Source: Acidobacteriota bacterium (GTDB taxonomy: Bacteria > Acidobacteriota > Vicinamibacteria > Vicinamibacterales > CAVVIG01). From it: a stretch of DNA of 64,000 bases. Position 1 is the first letter of the stretch, and each line of letters opens with the position of its first letter. Location: assembly GCA_003222535.1 (NCBI GenBank), contig QHWJ01000235.1:1-64000 (forward strand), read 5' to 3'. The position numbers were made by a program, and so were the translations under genes. Under the pieces are notes generated by a model that was not told the DNA's origin, ran no database searches, and saw nothing but the letters and a program-made list of their open reading frames with translations. Below are positions 55,228 through 64,000 of this stretch, in pieces.

Positions 55228-55844
55228 TCTCCCAGTCGCCTCACGATCGGAATCACGAACTTCTCAGCCGTGTGCGTCTCCGAAAACGCGACGACCTTCA
55301 CGTCGACGAGGCCCGCCGCTCTGCCCGCAGCCATCGTCGCGCGCTCGGAAATCTCCGGGCGGCCCTTCGGACGGATGATCCACAGCGCGCCGTTCGGCTT
55401 GAGCGATGCCTTCAGCTTTTCCAGCCGGGCGAGCTCGCCGGCGTTCGTGACGCCGAAGAAAATCGCGTCGCTGTTCCTGGCGACGCGCCCGATCGACAGA
55501 GATGCGACGACGTGCTCCAGCTCCGCCAGGAATGCCTCGTCGTCTACACCGATTGCCGACACGCGCCACTCCGGCTTCGCACCGAGCTTTTGCAGGCGCG
55601 AAGGCGGATGCCGGATCTTGTCGACCCATTTCGGCGCCGCCGTGCCGAGGTCGAACGAGGCGGTGCCGTCCTGGAACGTCACGCTGAGCGTGCCGCCGCG
55701 GGCGGTGATCCGCGACATCTGGTCGAAGGGAATCGACAGCCGGAGATCGCCGCCGCGGAACTGGAGCACGTCCGTTTCGAGGCGCGCCTTGCCGCTCGCC
55801 GTCTTGCCCTTGAAACGCGCAGTGCACGTCGATTCAGCTCCCAT
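55224..55844 (-). CDS. Hypothetical protein with DUF3052-like C-terminus
   Basis: A 206-aa soluble protein. The N-terminal half (CTARFKGKTASGKARLETDVLQFRGGDLRLSIPF) looks like a small beta-rich domain. The second half (HPPSRLQKLGAKPEWRVSAIGVDDEAF ... DAIFFGVTNAGELARLEKLKASLKPNGALWIIRPKG) resembles DUF3052 proteins, which look like degenerate methyltransferase folds. Function not known. Its ATG directly follows a CCTTGGTCC repeat block. Its 3' end is coupled (4-nt overlap) to the membrane-protein gene. Confidence 0.6.
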   Translation of the reverse strand: MGAESTCTARFKGKTASGKARLETDVLQFRGGDLRLSIPFDQMSRITARGGTLSVTFQDGTASFDLGTAAPKWVDKIRHPPSRLQKLGAKPEWRVSAIGVDDEAFLAELEHVVASLSIGRVARNSDAIFFGVTNAGELARLEKLKASLKPNGALWIIRPKGRPEISERATMAAGRAAGLVDVKVVAFSETHTAEKFVIPIVRRLGE

Positions 55845-55915
55845 TTTGGTCCTTGGTCCTTCGTGCCTGGTTCCTGGTCCGTCCCTGGTGCCTGGTCCGT
55901 TCCTGGTCCTTAGTA
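55845..55915. repeat. TCCTTGGTCC/CCTGGTCC short repeat
   Basis: Degenerate CCTGGTCCGT/CCTTGGTCC units fill the space between the AlkD-like stop and the DUF3052-like start. Related units (GTCCTTGAGCCTTAG) recur at 56160-56255. Confidence 0.85.
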
Positions 55916-56257
55916 CTCGATTTCACACTTACGGCGACGTGTTTCGTGACGGCGATCGGTGCCCCATTTCAGAAATACGACGACATACTTGGCCACAGAG
56001 AACACAAAGACACAGAGAAGAACACGCTGCAGGTAGCGCGCTCGACGCGGCGCCGCCGAGCGGCGGGCGAGGCGTGCCAACCGCAAACGAACGACCGCTG
56101 GACCGTGGCCCGGTTCGTTCGTTTGCGGTTTGCGCGCCTCACGGCTCGCCGTCCCTGGGCGTTGGTCCTTGACCCTTAGTCCTTGAGCCTTAGTCCTTGA
56201 GCCTTGAGCCCTGAGCCTTGGTCCTTGAGCCTTCGTCCGTCCCTGGTTCTTGATCCG
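55910..56257. repeat. Composite repeat block read as the AlkD tail
   Basis: From right to left: GTCCTTGAGCCTTAG units (56160-56255); a perfect 16-bp inverted repeat AACCGCAAACGAACGA (56079-56094) with its complement at 56115-56130; a CACAGAG/ACACAAAG stretch (55991-56024); and CCTGGTCC units at the end. At least four repeat types are nested. Confidence 0.85.
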
Positions 56258-56989
56258 CGTCGCCTGCAGAAGGGCGCGGCGACTCGGCTCGGGAAACCGC
56301 TCGATCGCGTATCGCAGTGTCGTGCGCGGAATGGCCGCGCCGTTCGCGCGGAGGTAGCGTTCGAGGCGCGGCATGTCGAGCTTGCCGGCCTCGCGAAGCG
56401 CCCAGCCGACGGCCTTCTGAATCAGATCTTCCTCGTCGGCGTGCAGGCGCCGGGCGATTTCATAAACGAGGTCCAGCGATTCGCCTCGGCGCGCCCGCGG
56501 AATCAGGCCGACAATGGACGCGCGGCGCACCCACATGTTGCGATCGCGCGCCCAGATGCGCAGGCGCGGGGCGAGCTCGGGATGCTGCAGCAGCAGCGGC
56601 CCGATGAGCGAGACCGAGATCGAGTCGGTCGTCGCCCAGTTGGCGGAGTGGTCGTCGGCGAGCCAGCGTTTCCAGACCGCGAGATGGCCCGGCGCGAAAT
56701 CGCGACGATAGCGCGCGACCAGCTCGATGCCGACGGACTTCACCTCGAGATGCCGATCGCCGATCAGCGCATCGGCGAACGCGAGGGCGTCGTCTATCGA
56801 CCACTGGTCGGCGTGGGCGTGGTGTATCGATCGCGCGAGCGCCCGCGTCGCGCCCGTCCCGACGTTGTAAAAGGCCAGATCGCCCTGGCCGCGGAAGTAG
56901 CGGCTCGCGTCGAAGCCGCCGGGTGGCCGGGCGAGACGCGCGAGCGCCCGCCTGGCGTCGCGCGCCGCCTCCGCCGGGGTCCCGGTCAC
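55910..56989 (-). CDS. AlkD-like DNA alkylation repair protein with repeat-derived C-terminal tail
   Basis: A HEAT-like-repeat DNA glycosylase family protein. The core, about 245 residues, contains IELVARYRRDFAPGHLAVWKRWL, NWATTDSIS, RDRNMWVRRASIVGLIPRARRG and EEDLIQKAVGWALREAGK, the usual AlkD-family segments; family members excise N3/N7-alkylated purines. GTG 56989 overlapping the rlmI stop (GTGA) is preferred; ATG 57013 would add eight residues. After RRALLQATR (about 56258) the frame runs 115 codons through intergenic repeats (KAQGPRLRAQGSRTKAQG; CVFVFSVAKYVVVF), so the natural stop has probably been lost. Confidence 0.82.
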   Translation of the reverse strand: MTGTPAEAARDARRALARLARPPGGFDASRYFRGQGDLAFYNVGTGATRALARSIHHAHADQWSIDDALAFADALIGDRHLEVKSVGIELVARYRRDFAPGHLAVWKRWLADDHSANWATTDSISVSLIGPLLLQHPELAPRLRIWARDRNMWVRRASIVGLIPRARRGESLDLVYEIARRLHADEEDLIQKAVGWALREAGKLDMPRLERYLRANGAAIPRTTLRYAIERFPEPSRRALLQATRIKNQGRTKAQGPRLRAQGSRTKAQGLRVKDQRPGTASREARKPQTNEPGHGPAVVRLRLARLARRSAAPRRARYLQRVLLCVFVFSVAKYVVVFLKWGTDRRHETRRRKCEIEY

Positions 56990-58146
56990 CCGAGCTTTCG
57001 CAGAATGAAGCATTTCAGATAGTAGGTTTCGGGAACGCCCAGCAGCACGGGATGATCGCGGCCCTGCATGCGTTTTTCGACGACCGTCATGTGCACCTGC
57101 GCATCGACGGCGGCATCGTAGACGATTTCCGCGAACGCCGCCTCGTTGACGTGGTACGAGCAGCTGCAGGTCACGAGCGTCCCGCCCGGATTCAGCAGCT
57201 TCAGCGCGCGCAGGTTGATCTCCTTGTAGCCGGCCTGCGCGTTCGCGACCGCCGCCTTGTTCTTCGCGAACGCCGGCGGATCGAGCACGATCGTGTCGAA
57301 CCGCTCGCCGGCACGTTCCATCCCGCGCAGCTCGTCGAAGACGTTGCCGACGCGCGCGCCGACGGCGATCCCGTTGCGCAAGGCGTTGTGTCTGAGCCGC
57401 GCGATCGCGTCCTCCGACACGTCGAACGCGATCGTCTCCGTGCAGCGGCGTCCCATGACGAGCGCGAAGCCGCCCTGGTACGTGAAGCCATCGAGCAGCC
57501 GCCCGCGGGCGTACGCGGCCGCCGCCGCCCGGTTCTCGCGCTGATCGAGAAACAGCCCGGTCTTCTGTCCGCGGCGCAAGTCCACGCCGTACTCGATCCC
57601 GATCTCGGTGACCGTCAGCGTTTCAGGTATGCTGCCGGCCAGCACGTCGACGCGCTGTTCCAGCCCTTCCAGCACGCGCGCCCGCGGATCGTTCCGCGCG
57701 AGAATACCGCGCGGGTGCAGCACATCGGTCAGCGCCACCACGACGGCCGGCATCAATCGATCCATTCCCTGCGAGAGCGCCTGCACCACCAGGTAGTCTC
57801 CGTACCGATCGACGATGAGCGACGGAAGCAGGTCGGCTTCGCCATGAACGATGCGGTACGCCGTCGCGTCGAGCGCCAGCGATTCGCGGAACGCGATGGC
57901 CGTCTCGATCCGCCGCCGCACCAGCGCTTCGTCCGCGGCCTGGTCTCCGTGTGAGAGCATGCGCAGCGTGATCTGCGACCGATCGCTGAAGAGCGCCGAC
58001 CCGAGCGTTCGGCCGCGGGCGCTGCGCACCTGCACGATGTCGCCGGCCTCCGCACGAACATCGGCCACATCCGCGCGATAGATCCACGGATGGCCGCTTC
58101 GCAGCCGCTCTTCGCCGCGCGGGCTCACGACAACGACAGGGTTCAT
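56986..58146 (-). CDS. rlmI: Class I SAM-dependent rRNA methyltransferase (RlmI family)
   Basis: A 386-aa enzyme expected to methylate 23S rRNA cytosine C5. PUA domain at the N-terminus (RLRSGHPWIYRADVADVRAEAGDIVQVRS), a middle EEHE-like domain with LPSLIVDRYGDYLVVQ, and a Rossmann methyltransferase with GQKTGLFLDQRENR, LLDGFTYQGGFAL, IVLDPPAFAKNK and CSCSYHVNEAAF (catalytic Cys). Coupled to the AlkD-like gene by a 4-nt overlap and divergent from rpiB. Confidence 0.94.
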   Translation of the reverse strand: MNPVVVVSPRGEERLRSGHPWIYRADVADVRAEAGDIVQVRSARGRTLGSALFSDRSQITLRMLSHGDQAADEALVRRRIETAIAFRESLALDATAYRIVHGEADLLPSLIVDRYGDYLVVQALSQGMDRLMPAVVVALTDVLHPRGILARNDPRARVLEGLEQRVDVLAGSIPETLTVTEIGIEYGVDLRRGQKTGLFLDQRENRAAAAAYARGRLLDGFTYQGGFALVMGRRCTETIAFDVSEDAIARLRHNALRNGIAVGARVGNVFDELRGMERAGERFDTIVLDPPAFAKNKAAVANAQAGYKEINLRALKLLNPGGTLVTCSCSYHVNEAAFAEIVYDAAVDAQVHMTVVEKRMQGRDHPVLLGVPETYYLKCFILRKLG

Positions 58147-58179
58147 GGTTCAGGGTTCGTTCACGCGGAACCCATATAG

Positions 58180-58185
58180 TACAAT
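58180..58185 (+). promoter_or_regulatory. Leaderless-type -10 (TACAAT) of rpiB
   Basis: TACAAT ends 8 nt before GTG 58194; no Shine-Dalgarno lies between. A second candidate, TATAGT, overlaps it at 58175-58180. Confidence 0.55.
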
Positions 58186-58193
58186 CGCGCGCT

Positions 58194-58643
58194 GTGCGAA
58201 TCGCCGTCGGAGCCGATCATGCAGGGTTCGCGCTCAAGGAGCATCTGAAGCAGACGCTTGCACGGCTCGGCCACACGGTGGACGACCACGGGACCCACAG
58301 CGAGATCTCGGTCGACTATCCGCCGATTTGCATCGCGGTCGGGCGCTCGGTCGCCGGCGGTCAGGCGGACCGCGGTATCCTGCTCGGCGGCAGCGGACAG
58401 GGCGAACAGATCGCCGCCAACAAAGTGGTCGGCGTCCGCGCCGCACTCTGCCACGATCTCTATACGGCCCGCCTGTCGCGAGAGCACAACAATGCGAATG
58501 TCCTCTCGATGGGCGGGCGCATTGTCGCGTTTGGCCTGGCGGACGAGATTCTGGCACTCTGGCTCGAGACCGCCTTCGAAGGCGGGCGCCACCAGCGCCG
58601 GATCGATCAGATCCTCGAGGCGGAACACCGCCGGGACCCCTGA
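58194..58643 (+). CDS. rpiB: Ribose-5-phosphate isomerase B
   Basis: A 149-aa RpiB interconverting ribose-5-phosphate and ribulose-5-phosphate. MRIAVGADHAGFALKEHL at the N-terminus, RGILLGGSGQGEQIAANK at 60-77 and LSREHNNANVLSMGGR. The E. coli catalytic Cys position is Gly here; the GGSGxGEQ form with Glu71 matches the mycobacterial type, in which Glu is the base. Glycine/serine metabolism gene glyA follows 78 nt later. Confidence 0.95.
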   Translation: MRIAVGADHAGFALKEHLKQTLARLGHTVDDHGTHSEISVDYPPICIAVGRSVAGGQADRGILLGGSGQGEQIAANKVVGVRAALCHDLYTARLSREHNNANVLSMGGRIVAFGLADEILALWLETAFEGGRHQRRIDQILEAEHRRDP

Positions 58644-58721
58644 AGGGTGCCCGACGCGCACGCGAGCCGTACCTGAAAGGGACGCCCGCAGCCGGGTCGT
58701 TCAGGACCGAGCGAGAACCCT

Positions 58722-59990
58722 ATGACGACTCAAACGACGGCCCCGCCCACGTGGCGCGCGCTCGCCGACGCCGACCCCGAAATCGCCGGCGCAATCCGCG
58801 ACGAGCTGCATCGACAGAACACCGGGCTCGAGCTCATCGCATCGGAAAACTTCGTCAGCCGCGCGGTGCTCGAAGCCGCCGGTTCGGTGATGACGAACAA
58901 GTACGCCGAAGGCTATCCCGGCAGGCGGTACTACGGCGGCTGCGAGTTCGTGGACGTCGCCGAGCGCGCCGCGATCACGCGCGCGAAGACGCTCTTCGGA
59001 GCCGACCACGCCAACGTCCAGCCGCATTCCGGCGCGCAGGCGAACATGGCGGTCTACCTCACGCTCCTGAAGCCGGGCGACACCGTTCTCGGCATGAACC
59101 TCGCGCACGGCGGCCACCTGACCTTCGGCCATCCGCTCAATTTCTCCGGCAAGCTCTACACGATCGTGCCGTATGGCGTGCGCAAGTCGGACGAGCGGAT
59201 CGACTACGACGAACTGGCGCGTCTCGCCGACGAGCACCATCCCAAAATGATCATCGTCGGCGCCAGCGCCTATCCGCGCGTCATCGATTTCGCGCGGATC
59301 CGCACGGCGGCCGATCGCATCGGCGCGCCGGTCTTCACCGACATGGCGCACATTGCCGGACTGGTGGCGGCCGGAGTGCATCCCAGTCCCGTTCCGCACT
59401 CCGACTTCGTCACGACCACGACGCACAAGACGCTGCGGGGACCGCGCGGCGGCCTCGTGCTCTGCCGCGAGCAGTACGCGAAAGATCTCGATCGCACGGT
59501 GTTCCCCGGCGTGCAGGGCGGGCCGCTGATGCACATCATCGCGGCGAAGGCCGTGTGCCTGAAGGAGGCCGCGGAACCGCCATTCGTCGCGTACCAGCAC
59601 CAGATCGTCGCCAACGCGAAAAAGCTGGCCGGCGTCCTGGTCAGCGAGGGCTTCCGTCTCGTGAGCGGCGGCACCGACAATCACCTGATGCTCGTCGACG
59701 TTTTCTCCAAGGGGATCACCGGCAGGGTGGCGGAGGCGGCGCTCGGCAAAGCGGGCATCACCGTGAACAAGAACGCCATCCCGTTCGATCAGAATCCGCC
59801 GATGGTCGCGAGCGGCATCCGCATCGGCACGCCGGCCGTGACGACGCGCGGGATGCGGGAAGCCGACATGGAGATCGTCGGCGAACTGATCGCGCGTGCG
59901 CTGCAGGCCCCGGAAGACGATCACGCACTGGGGATGATTCGCGTCGAAGTCGAGGGGTTGTGCCGGAAGTTCCCGCTGTACCCGGAGTAG
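58722..59990 (+). CDS. glyA: Serine hydroxymethyltransferase
   Basis: A 422-aa PLP enzyme interconverting serine and glycine with tetrahydrofolate, the main source of one-carbon units. [37 protein letters not shown] and the PLP lysine Lys236 in [14 protein letters not shown] are all present. Normal length. Its 3' end overlaps the probable start of the helicase gene by about 31 nt. Confidence 0.97.
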   Translation: MTTQTTAPPTWRALADADPEIAGAIRDELHRQNTGLELIASENFVSRAVLEAAGSVMTNKYAEGYPGRRYYGGCEFVDVAERAAITRAKTLFGADHANVQPHSGAQANMAVYLTLLKPGDTVLGMNLAHGGHLTFGHPLNFSGKLYTIVPYGVRKSDERIDYDELARLADEHHPKMIIVGASAYPRVIDFARIRTAADRIGAPVFTDMAHIAGLVAAGVHPSPVPHSDFVTTTTHKTLRGPRGGLVLCREQYAKDLDRTVFPGVQGGPLMHIIAAKAVCLKEAAEPPFVAYQHQIVANAKKLAGVLVSEGFRLVSGGTDNHLMLVDVFSKGITGRVAEAALGKAGITVNKNAIPFDQNPPMVASGIRIGTPAVTTRGMREADMEIVGELIARALQAPEDDHALGMIRVEVEGLCRKFPLYPE

Positions 59991-62119
59991 GAGCGAAGCC
60001 CGCGCCGGCCGCGGGGCCGACGAGGGTCACCTCCTGGGTGGAGACCGTCGGAGCGATCTTTGCGCCCGGCGGCGCGCTGGCTCGCGCCATGCCCGGTTTC
60101 GAGCCGCGCGCCGGGCAGCTCGAGATGGCGTCGGCCGTCGCGCACGTGTTCGACGAGGGCGGCGTCCTCCTCGCCGAAGCGGGCACCGGCACCGGGAAGA
60201 CGCTCGCCTATCTCGTTCCGGCGATCCTGAGCCGCGAGCGCGTCCTCATCTCCACGGGCACCAAGAACCTTCAGGAGCAGATTTTCTTCAAGGACATTCC
60301 CGCTCTGCGTGAAGCGCTGGGCATTCCCTTCACCGCTGCGTGCATGAAGGGCCGCGCGAACTATCTGTGCCTGCACAAGCTCGATCAGCTCGCCGGCGGG
60401 GCCGGCCCGGCGGCTCACGACGTCTTCCTGCCGATCATCCGCGACTGGTCGGAGCGCACGGAAACCGGCGATCGTGCCGAGCTCGAAGATCTGCCCGAGG
60501 ACCTCGCGTTCTGGAGCGAGGTGTCGGCGACCGCCGAAACGTGTCTCGGACCCGAGTGTCCGCGCTACGACGACTGCTTCGTCACGCGGATGCGACAGCA
60601 CGCCGCCGCGTCAGACGTGGTGATCGTCAACCATCACCTGCTCTGCGCCGACGCGGCCGTGCGAACGAGCGGGCTCGGTGAGGTGATCCCGGCGGTCAGC
60701 CGTGCGATCCTCGACGAAGCGCACCAGCTCGAGGACGTCGCGACGCAGTACTTCGGGTTCAGCGTCAGCAACTACCGGGTCGAGGATCTGGCCCGTGACG
60801 TCGAACGGCTGGTCGCGGTCGGCGGCGTCGAGGACAGACACGCGAAGGACGAGATCGCAAAGGCCGTCGAGCGCCTGCGCGATCGCGCGCGCGCCTTCTT
60901 CACCGAGCTCGCGTTCGCGCATCGCGGTGAAGGAGGCGTCAGAAACGAAGAGCGCGTGCGGGCCACGGTCGAATCGCTTGGACACACGCGCGACGCGGCC
61001 GCCCACCTCACCGGCGCCCTCGACATCATCGAAGCAACCCTGGCGCTGCTGAAGCCGGTCCGGCTCAAGCCGGACACGACCGGAGAGAGCGACGGCCCCG
61101 TGCGTGATCGGCGAGGTCACGGCAAGCCAGATCCCGGCAGGCGAGATCCCGGTAGGCAAGATCCCGGTAGTGTCCGGCTTCAGCCGGACCGTGACGACGA
61201 GATCGCCACAGACGTCCTTGCGCTCGCGCGGCGCGCGGGGTCGCTGCGTGACGAGCTGCGGTTTCTGCTGCGTGGCGGAGACGAAGAGTACGTCTATTTC
61301 GTGGAGTTCCGCGGACGCGGCACCTTCCTGCGCGCCTCGCCGATAAACGTCTCCACGATCGTGCGCGCGCAACTGCTCGATCGCATGCGGACGACAGTGC
61401 TCACGTCGGCGACGCTGACGGTGGACGGCGCGTTCGACTACGTGCGCGCACGGCTCGGCGTCGGCAAGGCCGCCGAGGTGCGCCTGCCGTCCGAGTTCGA
61501 CTTCCGCCGGCAGGCGATTCTCTATCTCCCGCCGCGCATGCCGGACCCACGCTCGGAGAATTTCGCCGTGGCGGCCGGCCGCGAGGTGATCGAAGTCCTC
61601 AGACGCACGCGCGGGCGCGCCTTCGTCCTCTTCACCAGCTACGCGACGATGCGCGCGGTGCAGGCGATGGCGGAGATGGCGCTGAACTACCCCATTTTCG
61701 CGCAGGGCGCGGCGCCGCGCTCGCAACTCCTGAATCAGTTCCGCCGGACTCCCCACTCGGTGCTGTTTGCCACCTCGAGCTTCTGGCAGGGCGTCGACGT
61801 GGTCGGCGAGGCCCTGAGCTGCGTCATCGTCGACAAGCTGCCTTTTGCGCCGCCCGGCGATCCCATCACGGCGGCGCGCATCGACGCGATTCGCGCGCGC
61901 GGCGGCGACCCGTTCAGCGAGTATCAGGTGCCGCTCGCGATCCTGGCGCTGCAGCAGGGGCTGGGCCGGCTCATCCGGCACCGGCGCGACCGCGGGGTCC
62001 TGGCGGTTCTCGATCCCCGCCTGCGGACCAGCGGATACGGGCGGCGCTTCGTCGCCTCTCTGCCGCCCGCGCCGATCGTGCACGACCTGTCCAGCATCGA
62101 GGCGTTCTTTGCCGGCTGA
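59960..62119 (+). CDS. DinG/XPD-like ATP-dependent DNA helicase
   Basis: A 719-aa superfamily 2 helicase with Fe-S domain. Walker [10 protein letters not shown] at 73-81; Fe-S cysteines in [26 protein letters not shown] in [14 protein letters not shown]-terminal motifs [28 protein letters not shown] and [14 protein letters not shown]. Expected to unwind forked DNA or R-loops in repair. GTG 59960 is used; GTG 60038 is an alternative, and neither has a good Shine-Dalgarno. About 45 residues (VRLKPDTT ... VRLQPD, near 367-410) come from an inserted composite repeat, yet the frame stays open. Confidence 0.88.
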   Translation: MPEVPAVPGVGAKPAPAAGPTRVTSWVETVGAIFAPGGALARAMPGFEPRAGQLEMASAVAHVFDEGGVLLAEAGTGTGKTLAYLVPAILSRERVLISTGTKNLQEQIFFKDIPALREALGIPFTAACMKGRANYLCLHKLDQLAGGAGPAAHDVFLPIIRDWSERTETGDRAELEDLPEDLAFWSEVSATAETCLGPECPRYDDCFVTRMRQHAAASDVVIVNHHLLCADAAVRTSGLGEVIPAVSRAILDEAHQLEDVATQYFGFSVSNYRVEDLARDVERLVAVGGVEDRHAKDEIAKAVERLRDRARAFFTELAFAHRGEGGVRNEERVRATVESLGHTRDAAAHLTGALDIIEATLALLKPVRLKPDTTGESDGPVRDRRGHGKPDPGRRDPGRQDPGSVRLQPDRDDEIATDVLALARRAGSLRDELRFLLRGGDEEYVYFVEFRGRGTFLRASPINVSTIVRAQLLDRMRTTVLTSATLTVDGAFDYVRARLGVGKAAEVRLPSEFDFRRQAILYLPPRMPDPRSENFAVAAGREVIEVLRRTRGRAFVLFTSYATMRAVQAMAEMALNYPIFAQGAAPRSQLLNQFRRTPHSVLFATSSFWQGVDVVGEALSCVIVDKLPFAPPGDPITAARIDAIRARGGDPFSEYQVPLAILALQQGLGRLIRHRRDRGVLAVLDPRLRTSGYGRRFVASLPPAPIVHDLSSIEAFFAG
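61057..61190. repeat. Composite palindromic repeat inserted in frame in the helicase gene
   Basis: Two inverted 21-bp copies with core GTCCGGCTnAAGCCGGAC (61057-61077 and 61170-61190, 20/21 match), each itself palindromic, flank three tandem 15-bp units of type GGCGAGATCCCGGTA. Another copy of the core family lies at 44122-44142. Confidence 0.88.
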
Positions 62120-62226
62120 TTCGGCTCGAGGTCCGTCCTGTATCTTCGAGCCGCTCCCCGCCGTCGCGGATCGATGTAAACTACCCCCCAACGCGAAAGT
62201 TGCTCTCATTCTTCCAGGAGGATTCC

Positions 62227-63213
62227 ATGGTCCGCCGATTGAACGGCCGGCTTCCGTGGCTGGTGGCGTGCGCCGCAGGGTTCGCCCTATCGCTCGCGTC
62301 GCCTGCCGCTGCTCAGTCCACAGGGATGGTCAAGGGCGTCGTGAAAGACGCGCAGGGCCAGCCGGTTGATGGCGCAAAGGTCATCATCGACATGACCGAG
62401 GGCGTCAGCCGTCACTTTGAAACCAAGTCGAACAAGAAGGGCGAGTTCATCCAGATCGGCCTTCAGTCGGGGCCCTACAAGGTGACCGCCGAAAAAGACA
62501 AGCTCACGTCGAACACGGCCGAAGTCAGGGTCGCGATCAGCAGGCCGGCCGAGGTGAACCTGATTCTCGGCGCCGGCGGGCCGTCCGCGGCGGCGTCGAA
62601 GGAAGCGGCGGCGAAGAACGCGGAGCTGAAAAAGACCTTCGATGAAGGCGTCACGGCGAGCCGCGCGGGGAATCACGACGAGGCGATCGCCAAGTTCACG
62701 GCCGCCGCTGCCGTCAACGCGACGTGCTTCGACTGCTATTACAACATCGCGTACTCCGAATCGCAGAAGAAGGACTACGACAAGGCTGAGGCGGCCTACA
62801 AGAAGGCGATCGAGATCAAGGCCGATTACGCCGAGGCGTACAGCGGGCTGGCCAACATCTACAACGCGACGCGCAAGTTCGATCAGGCGGCGGCGGCGAG
62901 CGCGAAGGCGATGGAGCTGAGCAGCGCCGGCGCCGGCGGCGCCGCGGGCGGCGGCGGGAACGCCGACGCGATGTTCAATCAGGGCGTCATCCTCTGGAAT
63001 GGCGGGAAGGTCGCCGAGGCGAAGAAGCAGTTCGAAGCGGCGATCGCGGCGAACCCGAACCACGCCGAGTCGCACTACCAGCTCGGCATGGCGCTGGTGA
63101 ACGAGAACAACCTCGCCGGCGCCACGACCGAATTCGAGACGTACCTGAAGCTCGCGCCCTCAGGGCCGAACGCGGCGACGGCAAAAGGAATCCTGGGCAC
63201 GCTGAAGAAATAG
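62227..63213 (+). CDS. Exported protein with carboxypeptidase-regulatory-like domain and TPRs
   Basis: A 328-aa protein: signal peptide (residues 1-30, ending SPAAAQ), a CarboxypepD_reg-like beta fold at about 33-115 (MVKGVVKDAQGQPVDGAKVIIDM), then two TPR blocks at 130-230 and 240-320 (AEAAYKKAIEIKADYAEAYSGLANIY) split by a Gly/Ala linker. ATG 62227 is supported by AGGAGG 6 nt upstream. The domain pairing with Oar receptors suggests an envelope role. Its stop overlaps the next start (TAGTG). Confidence 0.85.
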   Translation: MVRRLNGRLPWLVACAAGFALSLASPAAAQSTGMVKGVVKDAQGQPVDGAKVIIDMTEGVSRHFETKSNKKGEFIQIGLQSGPYKVTAEKDKLTSNTAEVRVAISRPAEVNLILGAGGPSAAASKEAAAKNAELKKTFDEGVTASRAGNHDEAIAKFTAAAAVNATCFDCYYNIAYSESQKKDYDKAEAAYKKAIEIKADYAEAYSGLANIYNATRKFDQAAAASAKAMELSSAGAGGAAGGGGNADAMFNQGVILWNGGKVAEAKKQFEAAIAANPNHAESHYQLGMALVNENNLAGATTEFETYLKLAPSGPNAATAKGILGTLKK

Positions 63214-63941
63214 TGATCGACGCCGCCGCACTCCGTACCCGGCTGGCAGACGTCTGCGCGAGGATCGCGCGCGCCGCCGGCCGGGCAGGGCGCGACCCCG
63301 CTTCGGTCACCCTCATCGCCGTCTCCAAAACCTTCCCTCCCGAATACGTGCGTGCCGCCGCCGAGGCCGGCCAGGTCGACTTCGGCGAAAACAAGGTCCA
63401 GGAAGCGCGTCAGAAGATGGACCAGACCTCGGACCTTCAGATCCGGTGGCACCTGGTCGGCCATCTCCAGACGAACAAAGTGAAAAAGGCCTGCGGCTTC
63501 GACGTCGTGCATTCGATCGACGACGCCGGGCTGGTCGAAAAGCTGGACCACGCAGCGCTGGCGGCGGGGCGGCGACTGGACCTGCTCGTCCAGGTGGATC
63601 TCGCGGGTGAAGAGACCAAGCACGGCGCGCGCGAAGAAGAGCTGACCGCGATTTTCGAGGCGGGCCGGGCGGCGCGGGCTTCCCGGATCGTGGGGCTCAT
63701 GCTGTTGCCCCCCGCGGTCGACGATCCCGTCGCGGCCCGCCCGTATTTCAAGGCGCTTCGGGACGTGCGCGACCGGCTGCTGCGGCGGGGCGTGGACGCC
63801 TCGAGCCTGAAGGAACTGTCCATGGGCATGAGCCAGGATTTCGAGGTCGCAGTGGAAGAAGGCGCCACGCTCGTCCGTGTCGGGACGGCGATTTTCGGCA
63901 GCCGTCCACCGGGCCAAAACCCCATGATCATCGGGATTTAA
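63213..63941 (+). CDS. YggS-family PLP homeostasis protein (PLPHP)
   Basis: A 242-aa single-domain fold III PLP protein. Lys in LIAVSKTFPPEYVRAA is the PLP lysine; FGENKVQEARQK, WHLVGHLQTNKVKKA, LLVQVDLAGEETKHG, LSMGMSQDFEVAVEEGATLVRVGTAIFG are the family hallmarks. The protein buffers PLP and has no known catalytic reaction. GTG 63213 overlaps the upstream TAG by one base, so the two genes are coupled. Confidence 0.96.
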   Translation: MIDAAALRTRLADVCARIARAAGRAGRDPASVTLIAVSKTFPPEYVRAAAEAGQVDFGENKVQEARQKMDQTSDLQIRWHLVGHLQTNKVKKACGFDVVHSIDDAGLVEKLDHAALAAGRRLDLLVQVDLAGEETKHGAREEELTAIFEAGRAARASRIVGLMLLPPAVDDPVAARPYFKALRDVRDRLLRRGVDASSLKELSMGMSQDFEVAVEEGATLVRVGTAIFGSRPPGQNPMIIGI

Positions 63942-64000
63942 CCGCGGAGGACGCAGCGCTCGCTGAAAAAGCGTTTTCTCTATCTGCGTTCTCAGCGTGC
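63942..64000. repeat. CGCAGAG-type interspersed repeat at the window end
   Basis: AACCGCGGAGGACGCAGCGC is followed by TTTTCTCTATCTGCGTTCTC, an inverted relation of the same unit, starting right at the YggS stop codon. It may continue past the window. Confidence 0.7.

Noticed and set aside
58145-59959. Upstream extension of the helicase frame through rpiB and glyA (1324 codons in total)
   Set aside because: The extra 605 codons are an out-of-frame reading of rpiB and glyA with low-complexity Arg-rich sequence; the helicase fold begins after 60000.

Overview
The window is a high-GC bacterial chromosome segment with dense, short-spaced genes and frequent GTG/TTG starts. I infer an acidobacterium, probably of the Vicinamibacteria. 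The reasons are two very large Oar-type TonB-dependent receptors with a carboxypeptidase-regulatory-like domain, a tonB-exbB-exbD-exbD cluster, an lptD gene (so a Gram-negative outer membrane), and interspersed repeats of the VRLKPDTT type. No rRNA, tRNA, CRISPR array or prophage was seen.

Layout. 0-7 kb: a 9-bp tandem repeat, a bifunctional Rel (p)ppGpp enzyme (-), a TPR lipoprotein and the first Oar receptor (+). 7-13.4 kb: a PIG-L-type deacetylase (-) facing a PfkB kinase / GH4 glycosidase / APC permease operon (+). 13.4-18.5 kb: a second Oar receptor (-) separated from its probable promoter by an IS630-family element and an abutting MITE. 18.5-21.2 kb: the tonB/exbB/exbD energising operon (-) with a clear sigma70-type promoter. 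21.2-29.4 kb (-): membrane H+-pyrophosphatase, DUF502, uppP, secF, secD, yajC, tgt. 29.4-35 kb: ddl (+), a structured leader with a 16-residue lysine-rich peptide, a HEAT-repeat/cyclophilin lipoprotein and menC (-), and a deoxynucleoside kinase (+). 35-44 kb (+): accD, a broken folC, lptD, two sugar-nucleotide epimerase-like SDRs, a fused polyprenol kinase/DUF92 protein and a UbiA prenyltransferase. 44-50 kb: a lysine-rich secreted protein, a SplB-like radical SAM protein, a ClpA-like ATPase, HtpX and a broken M20 peptidase. 50-58 kb: a small secreted protein, thiC with a TPP riboswitch, a 41-residue membrane peptide, a large GT-C-like membrane protein with a discoidin-like domain, an AlkD-like protein and RlmI. 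58-64 kb (+): rpiB, glyA, a DinG-like helicase, a TPR protein and a YggS-family PLP protein.

Two themes recur beyond the gene list. (1) Many first genes of transcription units have TAnnnT placed 6-8 nt before the start codon, the layout expected of leaderless mRNAs. At tgt/ddl and menC/dNK one nearly symmetric AT-rich core serves both directions, and the same symmetry occurs at thiC/small ORF. (2) Intergenic gaps are filled with short tandem or inverted repeats, and several repeat families have also entered coding regions in frame (PIG-L protein, polyprenol kinase fusion, UbiA N-terminus, AlkD tail, DinG-like helicase, small secreted protein). folC and the M20 peptidase both carry out-of-frame internal deletions, which are either real gene decay or assembly collapse.
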